DNA from: Gloeobacter kilaueensis JS1
Lineage (GTDB): Bacteria; Cyanobacteriota; Cyanobacteriia; Gloeobacterales; Gloeobacteraceae
Direction of reading: 5' to 3'
DNA: 64,000 nucleotides
NCBI RefSeq assembly: GCF_000484535.1
Contig: NC_022600.1
Location: 3,410,001 to 3,474,000 of the forward strand
Position 1 is the first letter of the stretch. Every line of letters starts with the position of its first letter. The notes under the pieces are model-generated. The model worked only from the letters and a program-made list of their open reading frames with translations, searched no databases and was not told the origin of the DNA. Shown here one piece after another: positions 52,156 to 61,131 of the stretch. The position numbers and the translations under genes are program-made.

Positions 52156-53379
52156 TCAGGATTTGAGCAGTTCAGACTTGAGAACGAAACCACCTTCGAC
52201 GACGATCGCATCGCCGGGCTTGAGGCCACTGCGCACCTCGACGTACTGACCGGCGCGGCTACCGACCGTGACACTCCGAGGCCGAAAGCGGGTCGCCGAC
52301 TCGCGCACAAAGACGATCTGTTTGCCTGCGACTTCGTAGAGGGCTTTATCAGGAATGGCGAGCACCTCGCGGCTGGCAGATCCCAGGTCCACCTCCGCCT
52401 GCACGAGCATTCCGGGCTTGAGCTGGCGTCCGCGATTGGGGATGACGACGCGCACATCGGCGGTCCGCGTCTGGGGATCGAGCGCTTCGCTGATGCGCAC
52501 GACTCGACCATTGACATCCCTATTGCTCAGGCCGCGCACGGTAAAGCGGACACTATCGCCCACCCGCAACCGGCCCAGTTCAGACTGGAAGACCTTGAGC
52601 ACCACCCAGACTTCCGAAAGATCCGAGATCGAAAACAGCGCCTCCCCCGGCTGCACCACCTGGCCGACGCGCGCTTTGCGCTGGATGATCCGCCCGTCGG
52701 TGGCGCTTCTGGCGTAGAGCCTGGGGGTGATGTCGCCCTGGTTAATCTCCTGATTGGTCATGCCAAAGGCGAGCAGGCGCGCCTTCGCCGCGTCGATGGC
52801 CGCCTGGGCAGCGGCAAAATCGGCCTGGGCGCTCGCCAGTTGAGCCTGGGCTTCCTGCTTTTCGCGCTCGGAACTGATGCCCCGACCAAACAGGTAGCTC
52901 TCGCGCTCGCTCTGGCGGCGGGCGGCGATCAACCGCGCCTGTGAGGCGAGCAGACGCGATTTTGCCGAGAGCAAATCCGCCTTTGCCGTCCCCAGTTCGC
53001 TGCTGGTAAGTACCGCCAGCACCTGCCCCCGGTCTACCGAATCGCCAATATCGACATTGATCTGTTGCACGCGGGAGGACACCGGCATCGAGACGGTGCC
53101 GGAGCGGTTGGCTGCCTCCTCGATCGAAGCCGGGAAGACCTTGCGCTCCAGTAAGCGGCGGCGAGCGACGGTCTGAACCTGGATGCCCTGGTTGCGCACC
53201 GCCTCGGCAGAAAGCTCGATCGCCCCTTCTGGCTGACCGGCAGCGACCTGGCCGCTCGTCGCGGCAATCGCTACTTGTTGCTGACTTTGATCGGACACTT
53301 CGGAGTGACCGCACGCTCCCAGTAGCAGCGCCAGAACCCCGACAATTGTCCCGCCAGTCAGGCTTTTGCTCACGATCAT
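52156..53379 (-). CDS. RND efflux periplasmic adaptor (CusB/CzcB-like lipoprotein)
   Basis: A 407-residue membrane-fusion protein that would link an RND pump to an outer-membrane channel. The ATG at 53379 gives a lipoprotein signal with lipobox LLGAC. It has a barrel-sandwich segment (VQQINVDIGDSVDRGQVLAV), a coiled-coil hairpin with several Ala/Gln/Arg-rich helices (residues about 150-215), and a beta-barrel part (PGEALFSISDLSEVWVVLKV). The pump itself is not nearby, only a small membrane protein. Confidence 0.9.
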   Translation of the reverse strand: MIVSKSLTGGTIVGVLALLLGACGHSEVSDQSQQQVAIAATSGQVAAGQPEGAIELSAEAVRNQGIQVQTVARRRLLERKVFPASIEEAANRSGTVSMPVSSRVQQINVDIGDSVDRGQVLAVLTSSELGTAKADLLSAKSRLLASQARLIAARRQSERESYLFGRGISSEREKQEAQAQLASAQADFAAAQAAIDAAKARLLAFGMTNQEINQGDITPRLYARSATDGRIIQRKARVGQVVQPGEALFSISDLSEVWVVLKVFQSELGRLRVGDSVRFTVRGLSNRDVNGRVVRISEALDPQTRTADVRVVIPNRGRQLKPGMLVQAEVDLGSASREVLAIPDKALYEVAGKQIVFVRESATRFRPRSVTVGSRAGQYVEVRSGLKPGDAIVVEGGFVLKSELLKS

Positions 53380-53415
53380 CCCCCTGAGCGCGTAAAACTC
53401 ACATTCTCCCAATGT

Positions 53416-53428
53416 ACAGTGGCACTGT
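53416..53428. promoter_or_regulatory. 13-bp dyad upstream of RND adaptor
   Basis: ACAGTG-G-CACTGT is a perfect dyad about 40 bases upstream of the adaptor start. It could be the binding site of a dimeric regulator. No regulator was identified. Confidence 0.35.
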
Positions 53429-53456
53429 TTGTTTTACAAGAATTTACACGCCGGGC

Positions 53457-54398
53457 TTAGTTGTCGCCTGCGCCGTCCGCCGGGCTCTCAGCGGACAGAT
53501 TGAGGGTGTAGTTGCCTTCCTGAGCGGGCAGGCGTTCGACGCGGACGTAGTAATCTCCGGCCACCAGCGGCTGGGTAATCGCTTCGCCGATGCCGGTGCG
53601 TTTGCTGGTGGCGAGCGTCTCGCCGTTGCTGTCGAGCAAAACGGCGCGGGCGGCATCGCTGTCGAGCAAAAGATTCAGGGTGCTGTCGCGGTGAAGGGCA
53701 AAGCGCAAAAAGTCCTGGGGGTCCGCCTCCCCTACCCAGTCGCGGTATTTCTCGCTAGAGCGGCCCAGCCGACCAATATCGCGGGCTGTGCCCGGCGTAT
53801 CGTCCTCGCGCCGCGAGGCAATCGACTGGACGGACAGGCTCAGGTGATAGCTCGTCTCCCGCTGTTCCTTCGCCTTGATCCAGAGGTAGTACGTGCCTGC
53901 TTTGAGGCTGTGCTGCAGCGCTTCGCCGGTCGGGGTGCTGTGGGTCTCAGTGAGGGGGTTGCTGTTGCTGTCGAGCAGTACAGCGTGGATGGCATCGCCA
54001 TCGACCAGCAGGTTGAGCGTGCCGGTCTGCTCAAGCGCGATGCGATAAAAAGCACCCTTAACGCCGCGTTCGAGTTTGCCGTCAAAACTCTGTTCGTCCC
54101 CGTCGAGTCCCTCGACCAGGACCGCCGTTCCCAGAGTGTGGCCTTCGCTCGTCGCGACCGGAGCGGGCGGAGGGGGCAGCGGGGGCGGGGGCAGCATCTT
54201 GGCGGGGGCATCGTCGCGCTCACTGCAGGTGGCATTGACGACCCGGCAGAGCTGCGAGAAGACCTGGCCCAAAACCGGGAGCTTGACGAGGGAAGGTCCC
54301 CACCAGTTGAGTACCAGTCCGAGGGCCACCGTCGCCGCCAGACCGGCGGAAGCTCGAAACCACACCTGCTCGTCCAGCCGCTTCTTTACTCCAGACAT
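53457..54398 (-). CDS. membrane-anchored protein with two PPC domains
   Basis: A 313-residue protein. An N-terminal anchor (ASAGLAATVALGLVLNWWG at about 17-35) and a proline-rich linker (PPPPLPPPPAPV) lead to two pre-peptidase C-terminal-like domains (residues about 85-190 and 200-305), each with the GTLNLLVDGDAIHAVLLD or STLNLLLDSDAARAVLLD core and a LKAGTYYLWI or LVAGDYYVRV strand. PPC domains bind or target surface material. No enzymatic domain is present. Confidence 0.8.
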   Translation of the reverse strand: MSGVKKRLDEQVWFRASAGLAATVALGLVLNWWGPSLVKLPVLGQVFSQLCRVVNATCSERDDAPAKMLPPPPLPPPPAPVATSEGHTLGTAVLVEGLDGDEQSFDGKLERGVKGAFYRIALEQTGTLNLLVDGDAIHAVLLDSNSNPLTETHSTPTGEALQHSLKAGTYYLWIKAKEQRETSYHLSLSVQSIASRREDDTPGTARDIGRLGRSSEKYRDWVGEADPQDFLRFALHRDSTLNLLLDSDAARAVLLDSNGETLATSKRTGIGEAITQPLVAGDYYVRVERLPAQEGNYTLNLSAESPADGAGDN

Positions 54399-54474
54399 CG
54401 CTTGAGCGCCCAGCCGCTACGTTAGCTAGCCTACTCCCAGCCGGGCTTAAGCTGGTAGCCCCAGCGAGCATCTA

Positions 54475-55464
54475 TCAACTACTGCCTTGCGTGTTTGAGC
54501 TGGAATCTAGAGAGTTTGAAGGGCACTCCGGTTCCTGGTGGGAGGCTGCTGCGGGTACGGACAACCAACTGCCACTGCATTCCCATCTTCCTCTGAACAC
54601 TTTTTCTTCCGCGCAGGCTTGGTAAACCGGCGCGATGAAGTTTGTAATTTGTGCAACCACCTGAGCAAGGGGAGTCCTTGGTAGCTGCATCGGATTGCGT
54701 TTGAGGAACGCATCCCACTGTTTCAATTTCCTCTCGTCACGACAGAACTGATCCGAGAGCCCTTCGGGTAGCTCACAGTCAAACGCTCGCCTCCGCCTAT
54801 TGAATGTCGTCGCCAGCGCCTTTGCCAGGTTTTCACCGTCAAAATTGAAAATTTGCTGTAGAAACCAGAGGTCGTAGTAATCTTTCATGCGGCTATTATC
54901 CAGGCCACGCCTTACAATTGTTTCAAACTTTTCTGCAACGACTGTTTCTGGAGGGTACATCTTCAATTTGGGACTGGTTAATCCCTGAAGCAGCGATGGA
55001 TATTCCGCGACCTGCGGCGCGGGAGATACAGCGTCTCCTACTCCAATGTCGAACTGGATATGCAGCTTGGCCTGCTCAAGTTTCGCTTCTATTAAGAGTC
55101 GAACGCCCCCGTATTCCTGATCCTCTTTGATAAGTTCTGTTGTGATCGTAGCGGAATCAAAGACGAGTCCATCTGGTTCAAGGTCCATCTTGCAGAGTTC
55201 TTGAAAAATTCCAACCAATACCTCGGGGCTTGCATCCCCGTAGGCCAGCATGTCTGCATCTCGCGTGGGGCGGTAAGTGTCCTTTGCCCACAGTGAAACA
55301 AGCAGTCCGCCTTTAAGAACAAAGCGATCGACATGACTGGAGTTGCTGAGACGAAAAAGTACCCTTTCCAGCCCGTACCGCTCAAGCACGAGATTAAAGT
55401 CTTCTTTCCGCTCTTTAGCCAGGGCAAGCAAGCGCATTCGCACCGAGGCAGCCATGTTCTTCAT
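54475..55464 (-). CDS. AbiEii-like nucleotidyltransferase toxin
   Basis: A 329-residue MNT-fold toxin, the toxic half of an AbiE type IV toxin-antitoxin system. The ATG at 55464 is preferred; the frame runs upstream over the antitoxin end. The active site is G-G-L-L-V-S-L-W followed by RPTRDADMLAYGD, the GG-x-RxTxDxD pattern. Conserved tail elements include PPETVVAEKFETIVRRG and SRMKDYYDLWFL. The gene is lower in GC than the flanks. Confidence 0.9.
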   Translation of the reverse strand: MKNMAASVRMRLLALAKERKEDFNLVLERYGLERVLFRLSNSSHVDRFVLKGGLLVSLWAKDTYRPTRDADMLAYGDASPEVLVGIFQELCKMDLEPDGLVFDSATITTELIKEDQEYGGVRLLIEAKLEQAKLHIQFDIGVGDAVSPAPQVAEYPSLLQGLTSPKLKMYPPETVVAEKFETIVRRGLDNSRMKDYYDLWFLQQIFNFDGENLAKALATTFNRRRRAFDCELPEGLSDQFCRDERKLKQWDAFLKRNPMQLPRTPLAQVVAQITNFIAPVYQACAEEKVFRGRWECSGSWLSVPAAASHQEPECPSNSLDSSSNTQGSS

Positions 55465-55487
55465 CGCCACGTATCTTTTCGCCGGAT

Positions 55488-56102
55488 TTAGAGTGTTTCG
55501 AGAATAGTTTCTAGATACGGAGCCATCACCTTTGCTACGCGACATATTTGCGCATATCGGCGAATTTCTACCGGCGATGCAAGGCGTTTTCTTAGGCAAT
55601 CTCGGAGGGCTTCGATTGCCACGTCTATTCCCACTCTGTTGCGGAACTTGAAGCAATCCGCGACGGTTCTAGCAGCGCTGGTAATGCGTACCGGGACACC
55701 TTCAATGCGGTGCTCTTCTACTCCCTCCTGCAGGCAGATATCGGCCATGCGCACCACTTCAAGCTGGATTTCGGATGTCTTTGGTGGTTTCCCATCCTGT
55801 TTGATAGCAAACCACACTCGGGCAGGCTGCTGAGTTGTCAGACGATGGAAGCTCAGCGCTGACAGTAAACAGACTACCCCCTGTGGGGAGCGAAAGGCTG
55901 GTTCAACAAAACTGTGGAACTGCGATGGGGGAACAGAGATGTTCCTCCAGATTCCCTTGCCTACGGGCGCGATGGCATTTTGCTGTTGCAGTGTTTTGAG
56001 CAGCGTTTTGCGGCTCTTCTGTCCGCGCACCTGTGAAGAGCGTACAAGGGCGGTGTGTGAAATTCTCCTGCTCTCTGGCCCCTGCTGTCTGGCTTTTGCC
56101 AT
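55488..56102 (-). CDS. AbiEi-like antitoxin / regulator
   Basis: A 204-residue antitoxin. It has an N-terminal DNA-binding part (KSRKTLLKTLQQQNAIAPVGKG) and a C-terminal domain with a typical AbiEi region (RITSAARTVADCFKFRNRVG, then IEALRDCLRKRLASPVEIRRYA). It normally represses its own operon and blocks the toxin. It lies 23 bases before the AbiEii start. With its partner it forms a phage-abortive, or at least stabilising, cassette. Confidence 0.88.
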   Translation of the reverse strand: MAKARQQGPESRRISHTALVRSSQVRGQKSRKTLLKTLQQQNAIAPVGKGIWRNISVPPSQFHSFVEPAFRSPQGVVCLLSALSFHRLTTQQPARVWFAIKQDGKPPKTSEIQLEVVRMADICLQEGVEEHRIEGVPVRITSAARTVADCFKFRNRVGIDVAIEALRDCLRKRLASPVEIRRYAQICRVAKVMAPYLETILETL

Positions 56103-56303
56103 ATTGATACTTCCAGCTCATCCCGTAGTTATAACAAAGTACGGAGTCAGTGGGAAGCACGAGTCCGTTGGATCTATAATCTACAGTGCTTCCAGCCATT
56201 GAGAGCTTGGTGCCTGGTAGAGAGGAAGCAGGCCAAGGTTCTTTGTCTCTTAAGTAGTGGGTATAGACCGGATAGGATCGGGCTGTTTGCCTCAAGAGTA
56301 CTC

Positions 56304-56726
56304 ATGTCAGGCGCAATCACAATCCAGGACAATCCCGACCAGGCTGAGCTAGACGCGTTGTACGGCCAGCTAAGAGCGTACAACGCCCCTTATATCGGCG
56401 AGGCCACCCCCGAACGGCTCGCTGTCGTCTTAAAGGACGATCAGGGGCAGCTAGCAGGCGGCGTACACGCCTCCACTGCCCTGGGTTGGCTGGATGTCTA
56501 CCAACTCTGGGTGCGCGCCGATCTGCGCGGTCAGGGTTACGGCAAGGCGCTGATGCAAGCAGTCGAGCAGGCGGCCCGCGAACGCGGCTGCACCCAGGTG
56601 CTCCTTGATACCTTTAGCTTTCAGGCTCCCGGCTTTTACCAGAAGCTGGGCTATCAGATCGTCGCGGTGCTGGAGTACGGCGAGCACCACCGCTACTTGC
56701 TTAAAAAGAACCTGAACGCCGTCTAA
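56304..56726 (+). CDS. GNAT family acetyltransferase
   Basis: A 140-residue acetyltransferase from the ATG at 56304 (MSGAITIQDNPDQAEL). The acetyl-CoA pocket is LWVRADLRGQGYGKALMQ, and the late beta strand is QVLLDTFSFQAPGFYQKLGY. The substrate is unknown. Its stop overlaps the convergent peptide deformylase stop by four bases. Confidence 0.9.
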   Translation: MSGAITIQDNPDQAELDALYGQLRAYNAPYIGEATPERLAVVLKDDQGQLAGGVHASTALGWLDVYQLWVRADLRGQGYGKALMQAVEQAARERGCTQVLLDTFSFQAPGFYQKLGYQIVAVLEYGEHHRYLLKKNLNAV

Positions 56727-57232
56727 CTGGTGCCGCTGGCAGCGGGGGCAGCAAGCTGGGCCTCGCGATCGACGATCAAGATGCCATCGAGGTGATCGAT
56801 CTCGTGCTGGAGGATGCGGGCGAGAAATCCTTCTGCGATAAACGTCACCGGTTCACCCTCGCGGTCAAAGGCGCTCAGCTCAATCCACTCGGGTCGGTTG
56901 AGATTGATGCGCCGCTCCGGCACACTCAGGCACCCCTCCTCGCAGGCGACGGTCTTGTCTGCAGATCGCAGGATAACCGGGTTGATCCAGATCTGCAGCG
57001 GCACCGTCTCGCGATCTGGATAGCGGGGGTTGGCGTTGCACTCGGCGGCCACCACCCGGATCGAGCGAAACACCTGGGGGCCAGAAAGGCCCACCCCGCT
57101 CGCCGAGCGCATCGTCTCGACAAAATCATCCAGAAAGGTTTGAAAGGCGGGTGTGCGGATCTGTTCGATGGGCACCGGCTGGGCGGCCAGGTGCAGGATC
57201 GGCTCTCCTACCTGGGCAATGGGCAGAATCAC
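56723..57232 (-). CDS. def: peptide deformylase
   Basis: Removes the formyl group from new proteins. At 169 residues it has the three metal motifs: GVGLSGPQ (residues 46-53; the usual AA pair is SG here), EGCLS with metal Cys101, and HEIDH with His143, Glu144, His147. The relaxed first motif is a variation worth noting but leaves the catalytic set intact. The ATG at 57232 overlaps the carA stop by four bases, so the two are coupled. Confidence 0.93.
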   Translation of the reverse strand: MILPIAQVGEPILHLAAQPVPIEQIRTPAFQTFLDDFVETMRSASGVGLSGPQVFRSIRVVAAECNANPRYPDRETVPLQIWINPVILRSADKTVACEEGCLSVPERRINLNRPEWIELSAFDREGEPVTFIAEGFLARILQHEIDHLDGILIVDREAQLAAPAASGTS

Positions 57233-58371
57233 GCCTCTACCTCCTGCTTTTCGCGCATCAGCTGGGCGAACTGGGCAAACAGATAGTCAGCATCGTGGGG
57301 GCCGGGGCTTGCCTCCGGATGATACTGCACCGAGAAGACCGGCAGCGTCCGGTGGCGAAAGCCCTCGACGGTACGGTCGTTGAGGTTGACGTGGGTAATT
57401 TCGATGTCAGCCCCGGCGAGCGAATCGGCATCGACGGCAAAGCCGTGGTTCTGGCTTGTGATCTCGACGCGATCGTTGGCGCGGGCGGGCTGGTTGAGGC
57501 CGCGATGGCCAAACTTGAGCTTGTAAGTGCGTCCCCCCAGGGCCAGGGCCAGAATCTGGTGGCCGAGGCAGATACCGAACATCGGTTTTTGAGCAGCGAG
57601 CAGCTGCTGGACCGTCTCGATGCCGTAATGCACCGCCGCCGGGTCGCCGGGCCCGTTAGAAAGAAAGATACCGTCGGGTTGGTACGCCAGGATCGCATCG
57701 GCGCTGGCGGTGGCGGGGACGACGGTAACTTCGCAGCCGTAGCTTGTGAGGCGGCGCAGGATATTGTGCTTGATGCCAAAGTCGATGGCGACGACCCGCA
57801 GGGGCCGTTCGATTGTCGGCGCGTCCGTCGCCAGCCAGCCGGAGCCGGAGGGATCCTCCCAGGTGTAGGGAGCCGCAGCTGTCACCTCAGGAACCAGATC
57901 CAGCCCCTGCATCGCCGGTTGCTCCCGCAGGCGGGCCAGCAGTTGCTCGCTCGTCAGCTCAGTCGAGATTGCCCCGTTCATCGCTCCCTGGCTGCGCAGG
58001 CGGCGGGTGAGCGCACGGGTGTCGATACCGGCGATGCCGACGATGCCGTGCTGGGCAAGCCATTCACTCAAGCTCTGGGTGGCGCGCCAGGAACTGGGCC
58101 GCCTGGCGACGTTGTGAGCGATCACCCCCTGCACCTGGGGACGGCTCGATTCGATATCTTCCGGATTAATCCCGGTGTTGCCCAGTTCTGGATAGGTAAA
58201 GGTGACGATCTGACCGCAGTAGCTCGGGTCTGTGATCACTTCTTGATAACCGGTCATGCCGGTGTTGAAGACCACCTCGCCGGTGGTGGTGCCGGTGGCA
58301 CCGAAGGACCAGCCGTCGAAGGCCGTTCCATCCGCGAGTACCAGCCGCGCCCCTATGCGCGAAGCTTCCAT
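57229..58371 (-). CDS. carA: carbamoyl-phosphate synthase small chain
   Basis: Glutamine amidotransferase subunit supplying ammonia for carbamoyl phosphate, used in arginine and pyrimidine synthesis. It has 380 residues. The N-terminal signature is [22 protein letters not shown] (split by the recognised TDPSY), the nucleophile is in ICLGHQIL, and the His/Glu triad members are in [13 protein letters not shown]. def follows with an ATGA overlap. The large subunit carB is elsewhere. Confidence 0.96.
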   Translation of the reverse strand: MEASRIGARLVLADGTAFDGWSFGATGTTTGEVVFNTGMTGYQEVITDPSYCGQIVTFTYPELGNTGINPEDIESSRPQVQGVIAHNVARRPSSWRATQSLSEWLAQHGIVGIAGIDTRALTRRLRSQGAMNGAISTELTSEQLLARLREQPAMQGLDLVPEVTAAAPYTWEDPSGSGWLATDAPTIERPLRVVAIDFGIKHNILRRLTSYGCEVTVVPATASADAILAYQPDGIFLSNGPGDPAAVHYGIETVQQLLAAQKPMFGICLGHQILALALGGRTYKLKFGHRGLNQPARANDRVEITSQNHGFAVDADSLAGADIEITHVNLNDRTVEGFRHRTLPVFSVQYHPEASPGPHDADYLFAQFAQLMREKQEVEA

Positions 58372-58413
58372 CTACCGCCCCCTTGCACTGTCTCTAAGCT
58401 AGCAGATGGGCTT

Positions 58414-58650
58414 TTAACCTTCCGCTGGGGCCGCCGCTCCCACCTCGACCAGTTGATCGAGCCTGAGCCAGATAGGAGGAGTGGGCACTGCGCCGAACTT
58501 GATGAAGGCGTAGTCGCCGCGCAGATCGAGCACTTCGCCGTCGGTCTCAAACAAGTACGGCGGCCAGAGCGGATCGCTTGCCAGAGCTTCTATGCTGTTG
58601 TCGAGTTTTTCGCGCACGGCGCGCACGAGTACGCCCTTTTTGATCGGCAT
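58414..58650 (-). CDS. ndhO: NAD(P)H-quinone oxidoreductase subunit O
   Basis: A 78-residue subunit of the cyanobacterial NDH-1 complex, which carries out cyclic electron flow and respiration. The ATG at 58650 fits the family start ([19 protein letters not shown]). The hallmark regions are [20 protein letters not shown] and the end [11 protein letters not shown]. The ORF continues upstream, but that part has no homology. A second firm mark of a phototrophic host. Confidence 0.93.
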   Translation of the reverse strand: MPIKKGVLVRAVREKLDNSIEALASDPLWPPYLFETDGEVLDLRGDYAFIKFGAVPTPPIWLRLDQLVEVGAAAPAEG

Positions 58651-58707
58651 CGCAGTCCTTCCACTTCCACTGAATCTCCAAAGTAACCGCATTTTGCCAA
58701 CTGTGAG

Positions 58708-59028
58708 CTAGAGGCGGCTCTCGGGCAGGGCGAGCGATTGGAGACGTTCGCGCAGGCTCTGGGCGGGAGTAAAAATAACGTTCCAGGCCGCTGGAACGGC
58801 AACCGGCTTGCCGGTGCGCGGATGGATGTTCGTGCGGGCTGCCCGCCGCCGCACCTGAAAACTGCCGAAGCCGGAGAGCTTGACAGCGCGGCCCCGACCC
58901 AATGCTTCGCTCATCACCTCGATCGCCGCCTCGATCGCCGCTGCGGCGGTCTTCTGGGTCAGGCCATCGACGCGCTGCGCCATCTGCTGAAGGAGCTGCT
59001 GGCGATTGAGGGGTTCTGGGTGATTCAT
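58708..59028 (-). CDS. hup: HU-family DNA-binding protein
   Basis: A 106-residue histone-like protein that bends and compacts DNA. It has N-terminal helices (NRQQLLQQMAQRVDG; AAAIEAAIEVMSEALGRG), the beta saddle VKLSGFGSFQVRRRAARTN, and arm residues HPRTGKPVAVPA. It is slightly longer than the usual 90 residues because of both termini. It lies 57 bases upstream of ndhO on the same strand. Confidence 0.93.
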   Translation of the reverse strand: MNHPEPLNRQQLLQQMAQRVDGLTQKTAAAAIEAAIEVMSEALGRGRAVKLSGFGSFQVRRRAARTNIHPRTGKPVAVPAAWNVIFTPAQSLRERLQSLALPESRL

Positions 59029-59066
59029 AAGAATAATACCGACGGAAACAAAAAAGTGGCCAGGTT

Positions 59067-60008
59067 ATGAGACCGGACCACTTATTTTTAGCTTGGGTGG
59101 GGAGGCGCATGGACCCAATGCACTGCATAGTGCTGGATCTCCTGGCGCGGTTCTGTGTTGCAGACTACAGCTACGCTAGGCTGAGGGGAGAAAAAGCGAC
59201 AGCACGGGGGGGAGAGCTGGCTTATTCCTGTATCGAACAGTTTCAACAGTGGAACGGCGTTTCCATCTACAGCCAGATCGCTGGTCGCGGTCTACCGGTT
59301 TACCTGTTGCATAGCCTGGGGGGCACTGCCCGGCACTGGCAGTTTACGATGCCCGCCCTGGCTGCCGCCAATTGTCGCGTCACGGCCATCGATCTACCCG
59401 GTCATGGCCGCTCGGGACTGAGCGAAGGGAGTCTCACTCCCCGCCGGATGGGCGCGGATCTGGCCCGATCGCTCTCCTCCCCAGCTGTCCTGGTCGGCAA
59501 CAGCCTGGGCGGCTGGGTGGCGCTGCAGGCGTACCTGCACCGCCCGGATCGAGTCCTGGGGATCTGTCTGGTGGCGAGCGCCGGGCTGGCGGGAATGCCC
59601 GTTCGCCCGCCGAAGCTCAGACTTGCCCCTGGCGCGTCGAACCTGCTGGAGATGCTGCTCGCCTCGGTCTTTCACCATCCGGAGCGCATCGACCCGCTCG
59701 TGCAGCAGAGTGTGCTGGGTGGGATCGCCGCTCCGGCTCTGCTGCGCCTTGCCCCCGAGGGAACGCTCAGCCCCGCCGATCTAAGGCGCGTCCGCTGTCC
59801 GGTCCTGATTCTCTGGGGTGAGAACGATCAGATCCTGCCGGTGCATTGGGCCGAGTCCTTCGCTCGCCATCTGGGCGCTTACAAAAAAACGATTTTGCCA
59901 GACTGCGGTCACCTGCCCCAGATCGAGTGTGCGGAGCGCTTCAACCGCGAGCTGATTGCCTTCACCGGGGTCTTTCAGAGTGCTACTCTAAACCCGGCAT
60001 CGCAATAA
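59067..60008 (+). CDS. alpha/beta hydrolase
   Basis: A hydrolase of about 260 residues in its real fold. The open frame starts at the ATG at 59067, which lies too close to the HU gene; the fold itself starts near 59235 and no standard start sits just there, so the start is uncertain. The oxyanion region is LLHSLGG, the nucleophile elbow GNSLGG, then acid Asp in WGENDQILP and His in CGHLPQIE. Substrate unknown. It sits just before ispF. Confidence 0.85.
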   Translation: MRPDHLFLAWVGRRMDPMHCIVLDLLARFCVADYSYARLRGEKATARGGELAYSCIEQFQQWNGVSIYSQIAGRGLPVYLLHSLGGTARHWQFTMPALAAANCRVTAIDLPGHGRSGLSEGSLTPRRMGADLARSLSSPAVLVGNSLGGWVALQAYLHRPDRVLGICLVASAGLAGMPVRPPKLRLAPGASNLLEMLLASVFHHPERIDPLVQQSVLGGIAAPALLRLAPEGTLSPADLRRVRCPVLILWGENDQILPVHWAESFARHLGAYKKTILPDCGHLPQIECAERFNRELIAFTGVFQSATLNPASQ

Positions 60009-60014
60009 GCTTCT

Positions 60015-60494
60015 ATGCGCATCGGCAACGGCTACGACTTTCACCGCCTGGTCGAGGGACGGCAGCTCGTCCTGGGGGGCATCGAGATTCCCTATCACCT
60101 GGGTCTGTTGGGCCACAGCGACGCGGACCTGCTCACCCACGCGATCACCGACGCCCTGCTGGGTGCCGCCTGCCTCGGCGATATCGGCCAGCACTTTCCG
60201 CCCGGCGAGCCGCGCTGGAAGAACGTCTCCAGCCTGCTGTTGCTCTCAAAGGTGCTGGAGTTGGTGCGCGAGAAGCACTACCGGCCCGTCAACGTCGATG
60301 CGGTGGTGGTGGCGGAGCGGCCCAAACTTGCTCCCCACATCCCGGCGATGCGTACCAGTCTCAGCAGCGCCCTGGATCTGCCCCTCGACCGGGTGAGTGT
60401 CAAGGCGACCACCAGCGAGGGCCTCGGCCCCATCGGCGAAGGGCTGGCGATGGCCTGCTACGCGGTCGTGCTGCTGGAAGAAGAGGCTAAGTGA
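60015..60494 (+). CDS. ispF: 2-C-methyl-D-erythritol 2,4-cyclodiphosphate synthase
   Basis: Fifth enzyme of the plastid-type (MEP) isoprenoid pathway, needed for carotenoids, chlorophyll and quinone side chains. It has 159 residues. The zinc ligands are in GNGYDFHRL and [19 protein letters not shown], and the substrate loop is [14 protein letters not shown]. The start is seven bases after the hydrolase stop, so they may share a transcript. Confidence 0.96.
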   Translation: MRIGNGYDFHRLVEGRQLVLGGIEIPYHLGLLGHSDADLLTHAITDALLGAACLGDIGQHFPPGEPRWKNVSSLLLLSKVLELVREKHYRPVNVDAVVVAERPKLAPHIPAMRTSLSSALDLPLDRVSVKATTSEGLGPIGEGLAMACYAVVLLEEEAK

Positions 60495-60541
60495 GCCGTC
60501 GGCCCTTCCTTCACGATGAGATTGGCTTATCAGTATCGACT

Positions 60542-60558
60542 GCGCCCCACTGGGGCGC
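60542..60558 (+). terminator. GC-rich hairpin after ispF
   Basis: GCGCCCC and GGGGCGC pair perfectly around ACT. It lies about 48 bases after the ispF stop. There is no T-run, so it may be a weak or Rho-dependent terminator. Confidence 0.4.
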
Positions 60559-60631
60559 GCAGATTGAGGGTCAGGGGTAGGTCACATTTTCTATAGTGGG
60601 TAGAAGGTAGTTCATCCTGACAGGTAAGGCG

Positions 60632-61060
60632 ATGCAAGTTGCTTTTTCCCTCCCACGTTTTACAGTTCTGGTTTTTGGACTGATGATTCTGGCCGGTTGT
60701 GCGCCCAATACCGAGAGCCGCACCTCAGCAGAGCGCTCGCTCGAATACGCCAACAAGTCCGTCGAGGAAGCGGGCCGGGCCGTCAGTGCCCAGACCCGCG
60801 AGGCGACCGATACCGTCAACCGCAAGCTGGACGATGCCAAAGTCAGCGCCGGCGATGCGGGACTCACCGCCAAGGTCAAGAGCATCCTTGCTGCCGACCC
60901 GCTCGTACACGACTTCTCGATCGATGTGCAGAGCAACCGGGGCATCGTCACCCTGAGGGGCGAGGTCAAAAGCGACGCCCTGCGCCGCCGCATCCTCGAA
61001 GACGCCCAGTCCGTTGATGGCGTGATGCAGGTGAACGATCAGCTGACGGTAAAAAGTTAA
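60632..61060 (+). CDS. BON-domain lipoprotein
   Basis: A 142-residue lipoprotein (lipobox LAGC, Cys23) with a charged helical spacer (SLEYANKSVEEAGRAV) and a single BON domain (LTAKVKSILAADPLVHDFSI; RGIVTLRGEVKSDALRRRI). BON domains bind membranes and phospholipids. It is likely an envelope-integrity protein. It sits 71 bases before an M48 peptidase gene. Confidence 0.88.
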   Translation: MQVAFSLPRFTVLVFGLMILAGCAPNTESRTSAERSLEYANKSVEEAGRAVSAQTREATDTVNRKLDDAKVSAGDAGLTAKVKSILAADPLVHDFSIDVQSNRGIVTLRGEVKSDALRRRILEDAQSVDGVMQVNDQLTVKS

Positions 61061-61131
61061 GTCCAGAAGCATGTAGCGCTTCTGGCGCGCAGGTGTTTTA
61101 ATCTCCAGCAGATTTAGCTACTGACAAAACC

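Noticed and set aside
57151-58686. 511-codon plus-strand ORF
   Set aside because: Complement of carA and ndhO with no own domain.
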